DNA of 64,000 nt. Source: Phycisphaerales bacterium. GTDB taxonomy: Bacteria > Planctomycetota > Phycisphaerae > Phycisphaerales > UBA1924. A program made the position numbers and the translations under genes. Of this stretch, positions 24,216 through 32,413 are shown piece after piece; position 1 is the stretch's first letter, and each line of letters opens with the position of its first letter. The DNA lies in NCBI GenBank assembly GCA_020850415.1, contig JADZER010000037.1, positions 1 through 64,000 on the forward strand. The letters are read 5' to 3'. A model generated the notes under the pieces. That model had not been told where the DNA came from, made no database searches, and worked only from the letters and a program-made list of their open reading frames with translations.

Positions 24216-25076
24216 CTAGTTCCCGGTGATGAGGTTCGCGCTCGACTGCAGGAGCTGCAGCGCCGCGGCGGGCTGCTGGCGGGCGAAGAGGATCGCGTAG
24301 ATCGACGCCTGCTGGAGGATCTGCCCCCGCACCAGCTCGGCGGTCTCCTTGGCGTAGTCGGCGTCCTCGATCAGCGACTGGGCCTGCATGAGGTTCTCGA
24401 GCTCGACGAGCTTGACCTGCTTGAGCGACTCGATCTCGTGCGTGAGCACGCTCCCGATCCCCGCCCGGGTGGAGTTGATGCCGCTGAGGGCCGCCTCGAT
24501 GCTGTCCTGGGCGGCCTCGAGGTCGCCGTCGATGAGGTTGAGCGCCCCGCCGCTCTTGAGGTTGGCCAGGTGGTACTGGGTCCCGCGCGGGTCGTCGTCG
24601 GTCGAGTCGTCCTGGTCTCCCTCGACCCACACGCTGCCCGCGCCGGTGGTGAAGAGCCCGGTGAAGAGGCTCTCGCCGCGGAAGCGGGAGGTGGTGTAGA
24701 CCATGTCCAGGGCTTCGAGGATCGAGTCGGTGCGCATCTGGAGCGACTCGCGTTCGTCCTCGGTCAGGCCTCCTGTGTTGGCGGCCTCGACGACGGTGCC
24801 CTCGAGCTCGATGAGCAGGTCGTTGATGACCGAGTAGGCGCCCTCCTTGGCCCCGAGCAGGGCGGCGCGGTTGTCGAGGTTCTCGATCTCCTTGTTGAGC
24901 ACCGCCGCGCGGGCCTGAAACTCGTTGACCGCGACCATCCCGGCCGGGTCGTCCGAGGCCCGGTTGATGCGCTTGCCGGTCATCAGCCGCTCGGCGGCCT
25001 GGTTGATGATCGCGTGGGCGTTCATCAGCGACCGTTGGCCGACCATGAGGGCGTAGCTGGTATTGACCGAGAGCAT
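24216..25076 (-). CDS. Flagellin
   Basis: 286 aa, short flagellin made almost only of the conserved D0/D1 helical ends. The N-terminal part is NTSYALMVGQRSLMNAHAII and RLMTGKRINRASDDPAGM; the C-terminal part is LIEDADYAKETAELVRGQIL. The central variable domain is small (about 130-180) with an acidic loop GDQDDSTDDDPRG. It forms the extracellular filament. GGGGAG upstream supports the ATG at 25076. A second, diverged flagellin is at 29140; no other flagellar genes are in the window. Confidence 0.9.
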   Translation of the reverse strand: MLSVNTSYALMVGQRSLMNAHAIINQAAERLMTGKRINRASDDPAGMVAVNEFQARAAVLNKEIENLDNRAALLGAKEGAYSVINDLLIELEGTVVEAANTGGLTEDERESLQMRTDSILEALDMVYTTSRFRGESLFTGLFTTGAGSVWVEGDQDDSTDDDPRGTQYHLANLKSGGALNLIDGDLEAAQDSIEAALSGINSTRAGIGSVLTHEIESLKQVKLVELENLMQAQSLIEDADYAKETAELVRGQILQQASIYAILFARQQPAAALQLLQSSANLITGN

Positions 25077-25180
25077 CGGCGACGGTCTCCCCGGGGTATC
25101 CGGCTTTGTGCGCTATCGGGCCGGGCGGAGGCGGTCTGAAGCGGACATTGAAGTCCGTGTGGGTTATCCGGGCGCGCACG

Positions 25181-25217
25181 AAAAAGCCCCGCGGGCCCGG
25201 GGGAGCCCGCAGGGCTT
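25181..25217 (-). terminator. Terminator after the HAF-repeat gene
   Basis: On the minus strand AAGCCCTGCGGGC pairs with GCCCGCGGGGCTT, and the transcript runs into GCTTTTTCG. It separates the HAF-repeat gene from the flagellin gene downstream. Confidence 0.85.
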
Positions 25218-25265
25218 GGAGGAGGGAGATCACCCGAGGGCGAACTCCCTTCGAGGGAGCCGGAC

Positions 25266-26396
25266 TCAGCGGCGGCGCCGGACGGCGGTCAGAGCGCCGA
25301 GGCCCAGCAGGGCCGCCGAGGCAGGGGTCGGGATGTGGATCACAAAGCTCTCAGTGTTTCCGAAGGAGCCCTGGTATCCCCAGCCGGTCATCCACAGGCC
25401 ATCGGAAGAGACATCGCTGATGAAGGAGAAGTGGAAGCTGGCGTCGTAGGCGACGCCCATCTCGTCGAGGTAGGTGGTGAGGTCGACGGTGCCCAGGCCG
25501 TCGCGCCATACGAACGCGTTGCCCCACGACGCGGGGCCCTGCGCCCAAGTGCCGCCGACGATGGTGTTCCCGTCGGCGGTGATGCCGTTCCCGGCCATGT
25601 AGCGCCCTGCGCCGACGGCGAGATTGGGCAGGAGCTCGTAGGTGTTGGTGTCGGTGTTGTAGCGGTACCCGTTGCCTGCGCCGAAGAAGCTGCCGATGCC
25701 CATGCCGGAGACCCAGACGCCGTCCTCGGAGACGGCGGACGCCTCCTGGGCGGGGTTGCCGGACCCGTCGACGATCAGCTCCTGCACGCCGTTGACCCAG
25801 GCGGCGCCCTGGCGCCCGTTGCCGTCCTGCCAGCCGATGACGACCGAGCCGTCGTAGTTGGCGCCGTTGGCGCGGCTGGACTGGTCGTAGGCGTTGGAGC
25901 CGAGGTCCGTCATCCCGCCGGTGAGGGTCCACTGGGCGGCGTGGGCCTTGCCGACCGGGTCGGTGACCCAGGCCAGGCCGACAACGGACTGACCGTCGCC
26001 GGAGATGCCCCAGCCGGAGCTGATCTCAGCGTCGATCTGCTGTCCGAGCCCGCCGAGGTTGGTCCAGGTCCCGGCGCCGACTTCATAGCGAGACATCTCG
26101 GCGGCGTTGTTGGCGTTGAAGGCGGTGCCGCCGACCCACATGCCGTCGTTGGAGATGCGCGGCGTGCCGCCGACGCCGGCCCCGGCGCCTGCGCCGCCGA
26201 TCAGGCCGTAGCCCCCGCCGGCGGTCCACATGAAGTAGGGCTCCCAGGTGGCGGTCTCGCCGACCACGGCGCCGTTGTCGCTCACGCTCCAGCTCAGGCC
26301 GTTGCCGACTCCGAGGCGGTAGACCTGGGCGGAGGCGCTGGCGCCGGCGACGAGGAATGCCGCGGCGGCGAGGAGGGTGGTGGTGCGGGTGGTCAT
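25266..26396 (-). CDS. Secreted HAF-repeat protein with PEP-CTERM-like tail
   Basis: 376 aa. Signal peptide LLAAAAFLVAGASASAQ, then repeated ~50-residue units with the HAF pattern (WGISGDGQSVVGLAWV, ANYDGSVVIGWQDGNG, GITADGNTIVGGTWAQG), which suggest a beta-propeller-like body. The C-terminal sorting signal is IPTPASAALLGLGALTA + VRRRR. AAGGAG before the ATG at 26396 fixes the start. It is probably cell-surface attached or released after exosortase-like processing. Divergent from the unknown-family gene at 26650, with 253 bases of less GC-rich regulatory sequence between them. Confidence 0.87.
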   Translation of the reverse strand: MTTRTTTLLAAAAFLVAGASASAQVYRLGVGNGLSWSVSDNGAVVGETATWEPYFMWTAGGGYGLIGGAGAGAGVGGTPRISNDGMWVGGTAFNANNAAEMSRYEVGAGTWTNLGGLGQQIDAEISSGWGISGDGQSVVGLAWVTDPVGKAHAAQWTLTGGMTDLGSNAYDQSSRANGANYDGSVVIGWQDGNGRQGAAWVNGVQELIVDGSGNPAQEASAVSEDGVWVSGMGIGSFFGAGNGYRYNTDTNTYELLPNLAVGAGRYMAGNGITADGNTIVGGTWAQGPASWGNAFVWRDGLGTVDLTTYLDEMGVAYDASFHFSFISDVSSDGLWMTGWGYQGSFGNTESFVIHIPTPASAALLGLGALTAVRRRR

Positions 26397-26601
26397 GGGT
26401 CTCGCTCCTTCTGGGGTGTTTCGTCCTGCGGGGTGTGCCGGCGGTCCAACTCGCCGGGTTGCGGTCGCGCGGGCCATCGCGCGTGCGCGGCCGCGTGCTT
26501 GTCTCCGCCCGAGGTTATCCGCACCGGTCTTTCCCGCCAAGCTTCCCCAGGGAAAATCGCAAACATTTCCTTCGCTGATCTCTATTCGGCCCGTTTTGTG
26601 C

Positions 26602-26607
26602 TACGCT
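26602..26607 (+). promoter_or_regulatory. Candidate extended -10 (TGCTACGCT)
   Basis: TACGCT with an upstream TG, 42 bases before the GTG at 26650. A related TGCTATGCT lies at 27886-27894 before the second paralogue. Confidence 0.4.
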
Positions 26608-26649
26608 TGGCCCACAAGGCCCAACGGCTCCCGTCTGGAATGAGGCATA

Positions 26650-27855
26650 GTGACTCCGAATGTGTTTGAGCAAGATTGCCTAGTGACGATCGGCGAGCTT
26701 CGCGCTGCACTGATCGGGTTGTACACGGCGATCGGCGCACCCCTCGACCAGCCGCAGGAGGTGTCCCGCGCGTTCAAGGTCAACAAGAACCTCTCCTGGA
26801 AGCTAGCCAAGCTGATGGGCGCGGCCGAGCCTGGGGAGGCCCTGCTGTATCTGCCGGGCATGGGCGGGATGAACATTTTCTTGAAGGCGATGCAGCACGC
26901 CGGTGCGGGGCACGGGACGGTCGAGGAGGTCCGCGCAGCGTACGACCGGGTCGAGCAGGCGGTGCTGGTGCATGTGGGCGACCGTCCGACGCTGGAGCTG
27001 GTGCTCGACGGGCTGGGGCCGGATCGCGCCGAGCGGCTCGAGGTCAGCCGCAAGCTCGCCTTCCGGGGCATGAGCGGGGTGTGGGGCCTGCAGGCACGGT
27101 CGAAGGTGACGGTGGCGGCGATGGCGCCGAGCCGGTCGCGGGCGGGGATGCTCGACACGGCGCTGATCCGTGGGTATGTAGGTCTGCGTCGCCTGCGTTC
27201 GACGATGAGCTGGCCCATCTCGGTGCGTGGGGACTGGAAGGGTGAGCACGAGCCGTACGAGCCGGGCTGGGAGCCGCTGGAGCCCGGGCAGGTGGTCAAC
27301 GGTCTGGCGCTGCTCCGGGACTTCACGAGCCCGTCGGCGCCGGCGTTCGAGCTGAACCACACGCCGGAGGGGACCTACTTCATGCTGCCGCCGGGCCCGG
27401 TGGGGAACACGGCATCGTTCGACTGTTTCTTTGGGGAAGGTACCCGGGCCGATGTTCCTCGGTACGCGACGGCGGAAGAGAAGACCGGGGAGTTCACCTC
27501 GGCGATCTCGGTGCCGATCGAGCAGCAGGTGCTGGATGTGCTGGTGCACCGGGACCTGGCGGAGGGATTCGCGCCCGAGCCGTACCTGTTCGGCAACCCG
27601 TTCGGGCACGGGGGGATGGGCAGCGCTGAGCGCACGCAGTGTCACCTGCCGATCGGGGATCGGGTGCACCGGCTGCCCGGCTCGCCGCCGATCACGGCGA
27701 CGCCGGTCTACGCGAGGTACCCGGCGCTGGTGGACCTGATCTACCGTCGCATGGGCTGGGCGCCGGGGGAGTTCGTGGGGTACCGGCTGATGGTGAAGTA
27801 CCCACCGATGGGGACGGTGGTTTCGGTCCGGTTCCCGCTCCCCGAAGGCCCGTGA
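26650..27855 (+). CDS. Unrecognised ~400-residue family, paralogue A
   Basis: 401 aa, soluble, no signal peptide. The N-terminal ~70 residues look like a winged-helix-type unit (PQEVSRAFKVNKNLSWKLAK followed by LMGAAEPGEAL). The rest has motifs shared with the next gene: VGDRPTLELVLDGLG, SRKLAFRGMSGVWG, PPGPVGNTASFDCFFGE, GYRLMVKYPPMGT. About half the residues match paralogue B by eye; a third, more distant copy is at 59610. I recognise no family. A DNA-binding or regulatory role is only inferred from the N-terminus. The GTG at 26650 has TGAGG upstream. Confidence 0.75.
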   Translation: MTPNVFEQDCLVTIGELRAALIGLYTAIGAPLDQPQEVSRAFKVNKNLSWKLAKLMGAAEPGEALLYLPGMGGMNIFLKAMQHAGAGHGTVEEVRAAYDRVEQAVLVHVGDRPTLELVLDGLGPDRAERLEVSRKLAFRGMSGVWGLQARSKVTVAAMAPSRSRAGMLDTALIRGYVGLRRLRSTMSWPISVRGDWKGEHEPYEPGWEPLEPGQVVNGLALLRDFTSPSAPAFELNHTPEGTYFMLPPGPVGNTASFDCFFGEGTRADVPRYATAEEKTGEFTSAISVPIEQQVLDVLVHRDLAEGFAPEPYLFGNPFGHGGMGSAERTQCHLPIGDRVHRLPGSPPITATPVYARYPALVDLIYRRMGWAPGEFVGYRLMVKYPPMGTVVSVRFPLPEGP

Positions 27856-27930
27856 CGCGCGGCGGTGGCGTCCGCGTCGTTCGGCTGCTATGCTGGCCGG
27901 CGCACGAGGGGCGTTCTTTCTGGAACGGGC

Positions 27931-29133
27931 ATGACACGACCGCGGGGATTCGAGCTCGATTGTGAGACCGCGCTCTCGGGGCTGCGTGTGGCGGTGCTGG
28001 AGCTCTACGGTGCGCTCGGGGCCCCGGCCGAGCAGCCGCAGGAGGTCGCCCGGGCGTTCGGCCTTGATAAGAACCTGACCTGGAAGGTCTCGCGTCTGCT
28101 GGGGACGCCGGACGCGGCGGACGCGCTGCAGTTTCTTCCCGGGGCGGGGGCGCTCCGGATCCTGCTCCGCGCGATGGAGGGTGCGGGCCCCGAGCGGGTC
28201 GAGCGGGTGCAGTCGGCCTACGAGCACCTCGACGAGGTGGTGCAGACGCACCTGGGCGACCGCTCCACGCTGCAGCTTGTGCTGGACGGGCTCGGCCCGG
28301 GGCGCGCCGAGCCGCTGGAGGCCAGCCGCAAGCTCGCGTTCCGGGGCAACAGCGGCGTGTGGGGCGTGCAGGCGCGGGCGAAGGTGACGATCGCGGCGCT
28401 GGCGCCCAACGCCGACCGCCCGGACCGGCTCGACACGGCGTTCGTGCGCGGGTATCTGGGGTTCCGCAGGCTGCGCAGCTCGACGACCTGGCCGCTGTCG
28501 ACGCGGCGCGACTGGTACGGCGACGGGCAGGCCTACAAGCCCGGGGCCCGCCCGCTCGAGCCGGACCAGGTGGAGAACGGGCTGCCGATCCTCCGGGAGT
28601 TTACGACCGCGCCGGGGCCGGTCTTCGAGCTGCGCAAGATGACGACGGGGTTCTACTTCGTCCTGCCGCCGGGGCCTGTGGGCAACTCCGCGGCGTTCGA
28701 CTGCTTCCTGGGCGAGGTGTCGCGGGCAGAGGTGCCGCGGTACCACGAGGGGAGCGACCGGTTCGGCGAGTTCTCGACGAGCATCACCGCGCCGCTCGAG
28801 TATCAGCTGCTGGATGTGATCCTGCACCGCGACCTGGCGGAGCACTTCGAGCCCGAGGCGTTCCTCTACGGCAACCCGCTTGGCGAGCGGGTGGGGGGGA
28901 GCACCGACCCGACCCAGACCCACCTGCCGCTGGGCGATCAGGTGCACCGGCTGGCCGGCTCGCCGCCGGTGGTCGCGACGCCGCTCTACCCGCGGTACGC
29001 CGAGCTGGTGGAGACGGTGTACCGGTGCGCGGGCTGGGACCCGTCGGCGTTCGTCGGGTACCGGCTGGTGACCAAGTACCCGCCGATGGGGACGAGCGTG
29101 TCGATGCGGTTCGCGCTGCCCGAGCGGCCGTGA
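27931..29133 (+). CDS. Unrecognised ~400-residue family, paralogue B
   Basis: 400 aa. Collinear with paralogue A from end to end: QPQEVARAFGLDKNLTWKVS, LGDRSTLQLVLDGLG, SRKLAFRGNSGVWGVQARAK, LPPGPVGNSAAFDCFLGE and VTKYPPMGTSVSMRFALPE. It follows A by 75 bases, with its own TATGCT -10 candidate at 27889, so it arose by tandem duplication but is probably transcribed separately as well. Its stop is six bases from the stop of the convergent second flagellin gene. Function unknown; the strict conservation of the long C-terminal domain suggests a defined ligand or partner. Confidence 0.77.
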   Translation: MTRPRGFELDCETALSGLRVAVLELYGALGAPAEQPQEVARAFGLDKNLTWKVSRLLGTPDAADALQFLPGAGALRILLRAMEGAGPERVERVQSAYEHLDEVVQTHLGDRSTLQLVLDGLGPGRAEPLEASRKLAFRGNSGVWGVQARAKVTIAALAPNADRPDRLDTAFVRGYLGFRRLRSSTTWPLSTRRDWYGDGQAYKPGARPLEPDQVENGLPILREFTTAPGPVFELRKMTTGFYFVLPPGPVGNSAAFDCFLGEVSRAEVPRYHEGSDRFGEFSTSITAPLEYQLLDVILHRDLAEHFEPEAFLYGNPLGERVGGSTDPTQTHLPLGDQVHRLAGSPPVVATPLYPRYAELVETVYRCAGWDPSAFVGYRLVTKYPPMGTSVSMRFALPERP

Positions 29134-29139
29134 GCTGGC

Positions 29140-29952
29140 TCAGGCGGCGCCGGAGAGCAGGTCGAGGGCCAGGCCGGTGTTGCGCGATTCGAGCGCGACG
29201 AGGTAGCGCGAGGCCTTGGCGAGCACCTCGGCCCGCATGAGGCTCGCGGTCTCCCTCGCGTAGTCGGCGTCGACGATGATCGAGTGGGCCTGCGCGAGGC
29301 GGATCATCTCGGTGTCGACCGCGCGGGAGCGGGGCTGGAGCTCGTTGGCGATGCGGGCGCCGATCTCGCCGCGCTGGGTCGCGATGTCGGCGGCGGCACG
29401 GCCGGCGATCTGCCCGATGACATCCGCGTCGTCGCGGAGATTGAGGCCCCGCCCGACATCGGCGAGCGTGTACGAGGTGGTCTCGCCGCCCTCCTCGATC
29501 TCGAGGGCGCCGATCTCGCCGGTGAGAGGCTCGCCAAAGAGCTTCTCGCCCGCGAACGACGCGGACCCGGTGGTGTGCTCGATCGCCCGGACGATGCTCG
29601 CGGCCTCGATCTCCAGCGCGTCGCGCTCGGCGTCGGAGAGCGTCGAGTCGGCGGCCTGGACGGTCAGGCCCTCGAGCTCGGCGGCCATGTCCGCGGCGGC
29701 GCTCAGGGCCCCGTCCTTGGTGGCCAGGGAGCTCGCCTCGCGCTGGATCGCCCGCGACTCGGCGTCGAGGGCGCGGATGGCCGCGTCGAGGTGCACGCCC
29801 GCGATGAGGCCGGCGGGGTCGTCCCGCCCCGAGTTGATCATGCGACCGGTGGCGAGCCGCTCCATGGAGCGCTGGAGCATCGACTCGTTCTCCCGGAGCG
29901 GGCGGAGCCCGGCAAACATGTTGGGCTTGGGCAGACCGAGCGGCGACATCAT
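29140..29952 (-). CDS. Diverged second flagellin
   Basis: 270 aa. The D0/D1 signatures remain (MERLATGRMINSGRDDPAGL near the N-terminus; SIIVDADYARETASLMRAEV near the C-terminus), but the usual N-terminal start is replaced by MMSPLGLPKPNMFAGLRPL, and the central domain is minimal. Compared with the flagellin at 24216 it has the same layout but low identity. It may be a minor filament or junction subunit. GGAGG upstream supports the start; the second Met (29949) is an equal alternative. Confidence 0.83.
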   Translation of the reverse strand: MMSPLGLPKPNMFAGLRPLRENESMLQRSMERLATGRMINSGRDDPAGLIAGVHLDAAIRALDAESRAIQREASSLATKDGALSAAADMAAELEGLTVQAADSTLSDAERDALEIEAASIVRAIEHTTGSASFAGEKLFGEPLTGEIGALEIEEGGETTSYTLADVGRGLNLRDDADVIGQIAGRAAADIATQRGEIGARIANELQPRSRAVDTEMIRLAQAHSIIVDADYARETASLMRAEVLAKASRYLVALESRNTGLALDLLSGAA

Positions 29953-30110
29953 GGGCGGACCCTCCCCGAGCGTGACGTGTCCTGCTTAGGAGTGTGGCTT
30001 CGGCGGGGCGCGTCGGCGATGTCTTGGCGATGCGGATCGGGTCTGAGGTTGGTCTGGGGCGGTGGCGCGGGATGGAGCGACTCCCAGGGTCGGCTTCCGT
30101 CTCGGTCCGA

Positions 30111-30116
30111 TACCAT
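30111..30116 (+). promoter_or_regulatory. Candidate -10 (TACCAT), leaderless
   Basis: Six bases before the ATG at 30123. The same hexamer is used at 20445 with identical spacing. Confidence 0.5.
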
Positions 30117-30122
30117 CCCGGC

Positions 30123-30857
30123 ATGTGCGGTCGCTTCACACGCGAGTTCAATTGGGCGCAGGTGCGGGATTTCCTCGACCTGCGGTGGCCCGAGGCGGCC
30201 GAGATCGCGCCGAGCTGGAATGTGGCCCCGACGCAGGTCTCGCCCGTGGCGAGGGCGGCGCCGGAAGGGGAGCACGAGGGCGAGCGCGAGCTGGTGGCGA
30301 TGAAGTGGGGGCTCGTGCCCTTCTGGGCCAAGGACGCGGGCATCGGCTCGAAGATGATCAACGCGCGGGCGGAGGGGATCGAGGCGAAGCCCGCGTTCCG
30401 GGCGGCGTTCAAGAGCCGGCGGTGCGTCGTGCCGGTGAGCGGGTTCTACGAGTGGAAGAAGGCCGGCGAGGCGTCCGCGAAAGCGCGCGGCGGGAAGCCG
30501 GCGAAGCAGCCGTACTACATCTTCCCGGCTGAGGGGAAGATCCTGGCGCTGGCTGGACTCTGGGAGCGCTGGGACCACGGCGACGGCCCGCTCGAGACCT
30601 TCACGATCATCACGACCACGCCGAACGCGCTGATGGCCGAACTGCACGACCGGATGCCGGTGGTGCTGGACCCCCGGGGCGTGCGGGCGTGGCTGGACCC
30701 CGGGCTGGCCCAGGCCCAGGCGCTGGCGCTGCTCGTGCCGGCGCCGGAGGGGACGCTGGACTGCCGCGAGGTGGGGACGGGGGTGAACAGGGCGGGGAAT
30801 GATGGGCCGGGGCTGATCGGGGCTGGCGGCGAGGGGTTGTTCGGGCGGGACCCGTGA
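30123..30857 (+). CDS. SRAP domain protein (YedK/HMCES-like)
   Basis: 244 aa. The protein starts MCGRFT; Cys2, exposed after Met removal, crosslinks to abasic sites in single-stranded DNA and shields them during replication. Other family residues are visible: WNVAPTQ, MKWGLVPFWAKD, INARAEG, CVVPVSGFYEWKK (catalytic Glu) and LHDRMPVVL (His). A Lys/Ala-rich insert (KAGEASAKARGGKPAKQ) follows the FYEW motif. The exact start is enforced by the N-terminal Cys requirement, which makes it the best anchored example of the leaderless pattern in this window. Confidence 0.93.
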   Translation: MCGRFTREFNWAQVRDFLDLRWPEAAEIAPSWNVAPTQVSPVARAAPEGEHEGERELVAMKWGLVPFWAKDAGIGSKMINARAEGIEAKPAFRAAFKSRRCVVPVSGFYEWKKAGEASAKARGGKPAKQPYYIFPAEGKILALAGLWERWDHGDGPLETFTIITTTPNALMAELHDRMPVVLDPRGVRAWLDPGLAQAQALALLVPAPEGTLDCREVGTGVNRAGNDGPGLIGAGGEGLFGRDP

Positions 30858-30888
30858 GCTTCCGCGGTGGATCGCCGAGGCATCGCGT

Positions 30889-31077
30889 ATGAGAATGAAC
30901 CTCAGCATCGACGAGGAGTTGCTGGAACGGGCCCGGAAGGTGACGGGGATTCAGGGACGGTCCGACCTGATCCGCGAGGCGCTTGAGGCGCTCATCGCGA
31001 GGGAGAGCGCCAGGCGACTGGCCGCGCTCGGCGGCAGCCAGCCCAAGCTCCGCGCTTCGTCGCGGCGGCGCGTGTAA
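30889..31077 (+). CDS. VapB-like ribbon-helix-helix antitoxin, orphan
   Basis: 62 aa. MRMNLSIDEELLERARKVTG and RSDLIREALEALIARE match the short VapB/DUF2191 group, where the beta strand binds operator DNA and the C-terminus normally embraces a VapC PIN toxin. No toxin gene follows; a repeat fragment and the end of the fucose synthase gene occupy the next bases. A weak CGAGG precedes the ATG. It could be a relic of a toxin-antitoxin pair broken by repeat insertion, or a free-standing regulator. Confidence 0.75.
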   Translation: MRMNLSIDEELLERARKVTGIQGRSDLIREALEALIARESARRLAALGGSQPKLRASSRRRV

Positions 31078-31111
31078 TCGCGGTCGGCGCTCGAGGCTTC
31101 GGCGGACTGCG

Positions 31112-31149
31112 CTCCACCCGGGGCTACATCCCTGCGCCCCTCCGGGGCG
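31112..31149. repeat. Partial copy of the composite element
   Basis: CTCCACCCGGGGCTACATCC and the following GCGCCCCTCCGGGGCG match the right end of the element at 11501-11755 with few changes. It directly follows the orphan antitoxin gene. Confidence 0.7.
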
Positions 31150-31176
31150 AATCACTCGCGTCTTCCGTGGCTCTGG

Positions 31177-32172
31177 TTAGACCCGCGCGTTGGGATCATG
31201 CCGGTGCCTCTCGAACCAGTCGATCGTCCTTCGCAGCCCCTCCTCGAACCCCACGCCCGCCTGCCACCCCAGCAGCTTCTTCGCGCGGCTGGTGTCCAGG
31301 CAGCGGCGCGGCTGGCCGTCGGGCTTGGTCGCGTCCCACTCGATGCCGCCCTTGAAGCCGGTGAGCCGCACGATCAGCTCGACCAGGTCCTTGATCGTGA
31401 TCTCGAAGCTCGCCCCCAGGTTGATCGGCGTCGGCTCCTCCATCACCTCCGCGGCACGGAGGATCCCCTCGGCCGCGTCGTCCACGAACAGGAACTCGCG
31501 GCTGGCGCTGCCGGTGCCCCAGCAGACGATCTTGCTGTCCCCCCGGTCCTTGGCCTCGACGCACTTGCGGATGAGGGCGGGGATTACATGGCTGGATTCG
31601 AGGTGGAAGTTGTCGTTGGGGCCGTAGAGGTTCACCGGCAGCAGGTACACGCCGTGCATGCCGTACTGGAGCTTGTAGGCGTCGAGCATCTGCCACGCGG
31701 CCTTCTTCGCCACGCCGTAGGGGGCGTTGGTCTCCTCGGGGTAGCCGTTCCAGAGTTCCTCCTCGCGGAAGGGGACAGGCGTGAACTTGGGGTAGGCGCA
31801 GATGGTGCCGACCTGGACGAACTTGCCGCCGCGCTCGACGAGGCCGTCGACGCGGGCCTGCTCGATGAGGTGGAGGGCCATGGCCATGTTGGCATAGAAG
31901 TAGCGTCCGGGGTTCTTGAGGTTAGCGCCGATGCCGCCGACCTCCGCGGCGAGGTGGATGATGACATCGGCCTTGTGCCCGGGGAAGGCCCGCTGGTAGA
32001 GGCGGGTGCAGGCGTCCTTCTCAGTGAGGTCGAAGTCCTGCTGGAGCGGGACGAAGAGGTGGCCGTCGGGCACGCCCCGCCCGCGCAGGGCCGCGAGCAG
32101 GCGCTGGCCGAGGAACCCGGCCCCGCCGGTGACGATGATGCGTTTGGAGGGCCAGTCGAAGGTGGTCGCCAT
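31177..32172 (-). CDS. fcl: GDP-L-fucose synthase
   Basis: 331 aa extended SDR enzyme (GDP-4-keto-6-deoxymannose epimerase/reductase). NADP-binding GGAGFLG at about 17-23, the family serine region [17 protein letters not shown], and catalytic YxxxK in [23 protein letters not shown] and the C-terminal substrate part are intact. Together with gmd at 45109 it gives a complete two-step route from GDP-mannose to GDP-L-fucose, although the two genes are 13 kb apart. The minus strand upstream has TATAGT about 32 bases before the ATG as a -10 candidate. Confidence 0.93.
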   Translation of the reverse strand: MATTFDWPSKRIIVTGGAGFLGQRLLAALRGRGVPDGHLFVPLQQDFDLTEKDACTRLYQRAFPGHKADVIIHLAAEVGGIGANLKNPGRYFYANMAMALHLIEQARVDGLVERGGKFVQVGTICAYPKFTPVPFREEELWNGYPEETNAPYGVAKKAAWQMLDAYKLQYGMHGVYLLPVNLYGPNDNFHLESSHVIPALIRKCVEAKDRGDSKIVCWGTGSASREFLFVDDAAEGILRAAEVMEEPTPINLGASFEITIKDLVELIVRLTGFKGGIEWDATKPDGQPRRCLDTSRAKKLLGWQAGVGFEEGLRRTIDWFERHRHDPNARV

Positions 32173-32413
32173 GGTGGTGTGCTCGCCGGGGGGTTATCGG
32201 GACGGACTATAGAGCGGCACCCGGGGAGCCCGGGCGAGTCCCCGGGGGCGGGGATGCCCCCGAGAGGGCGTGCCCACTCATCGGCGGCGGCCGGCCCGCT
32301 CTGCACGCCGATCAACGATCATCCGGGTCCAGAAATGACGCCATGACCCGCAACCCGGCCGCCCCGCGCCCGGTATCAGCCCATGTCGCGGGGTAGCCAT
32401 AAGGGGAATCGAC

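Noticed and set aside
31078-31176. A VapC toxin gene after the antitoxin
   Set aside because: The interval is under 100 bases and mostly repeat sequence; no PIN-domain residues are encoded.
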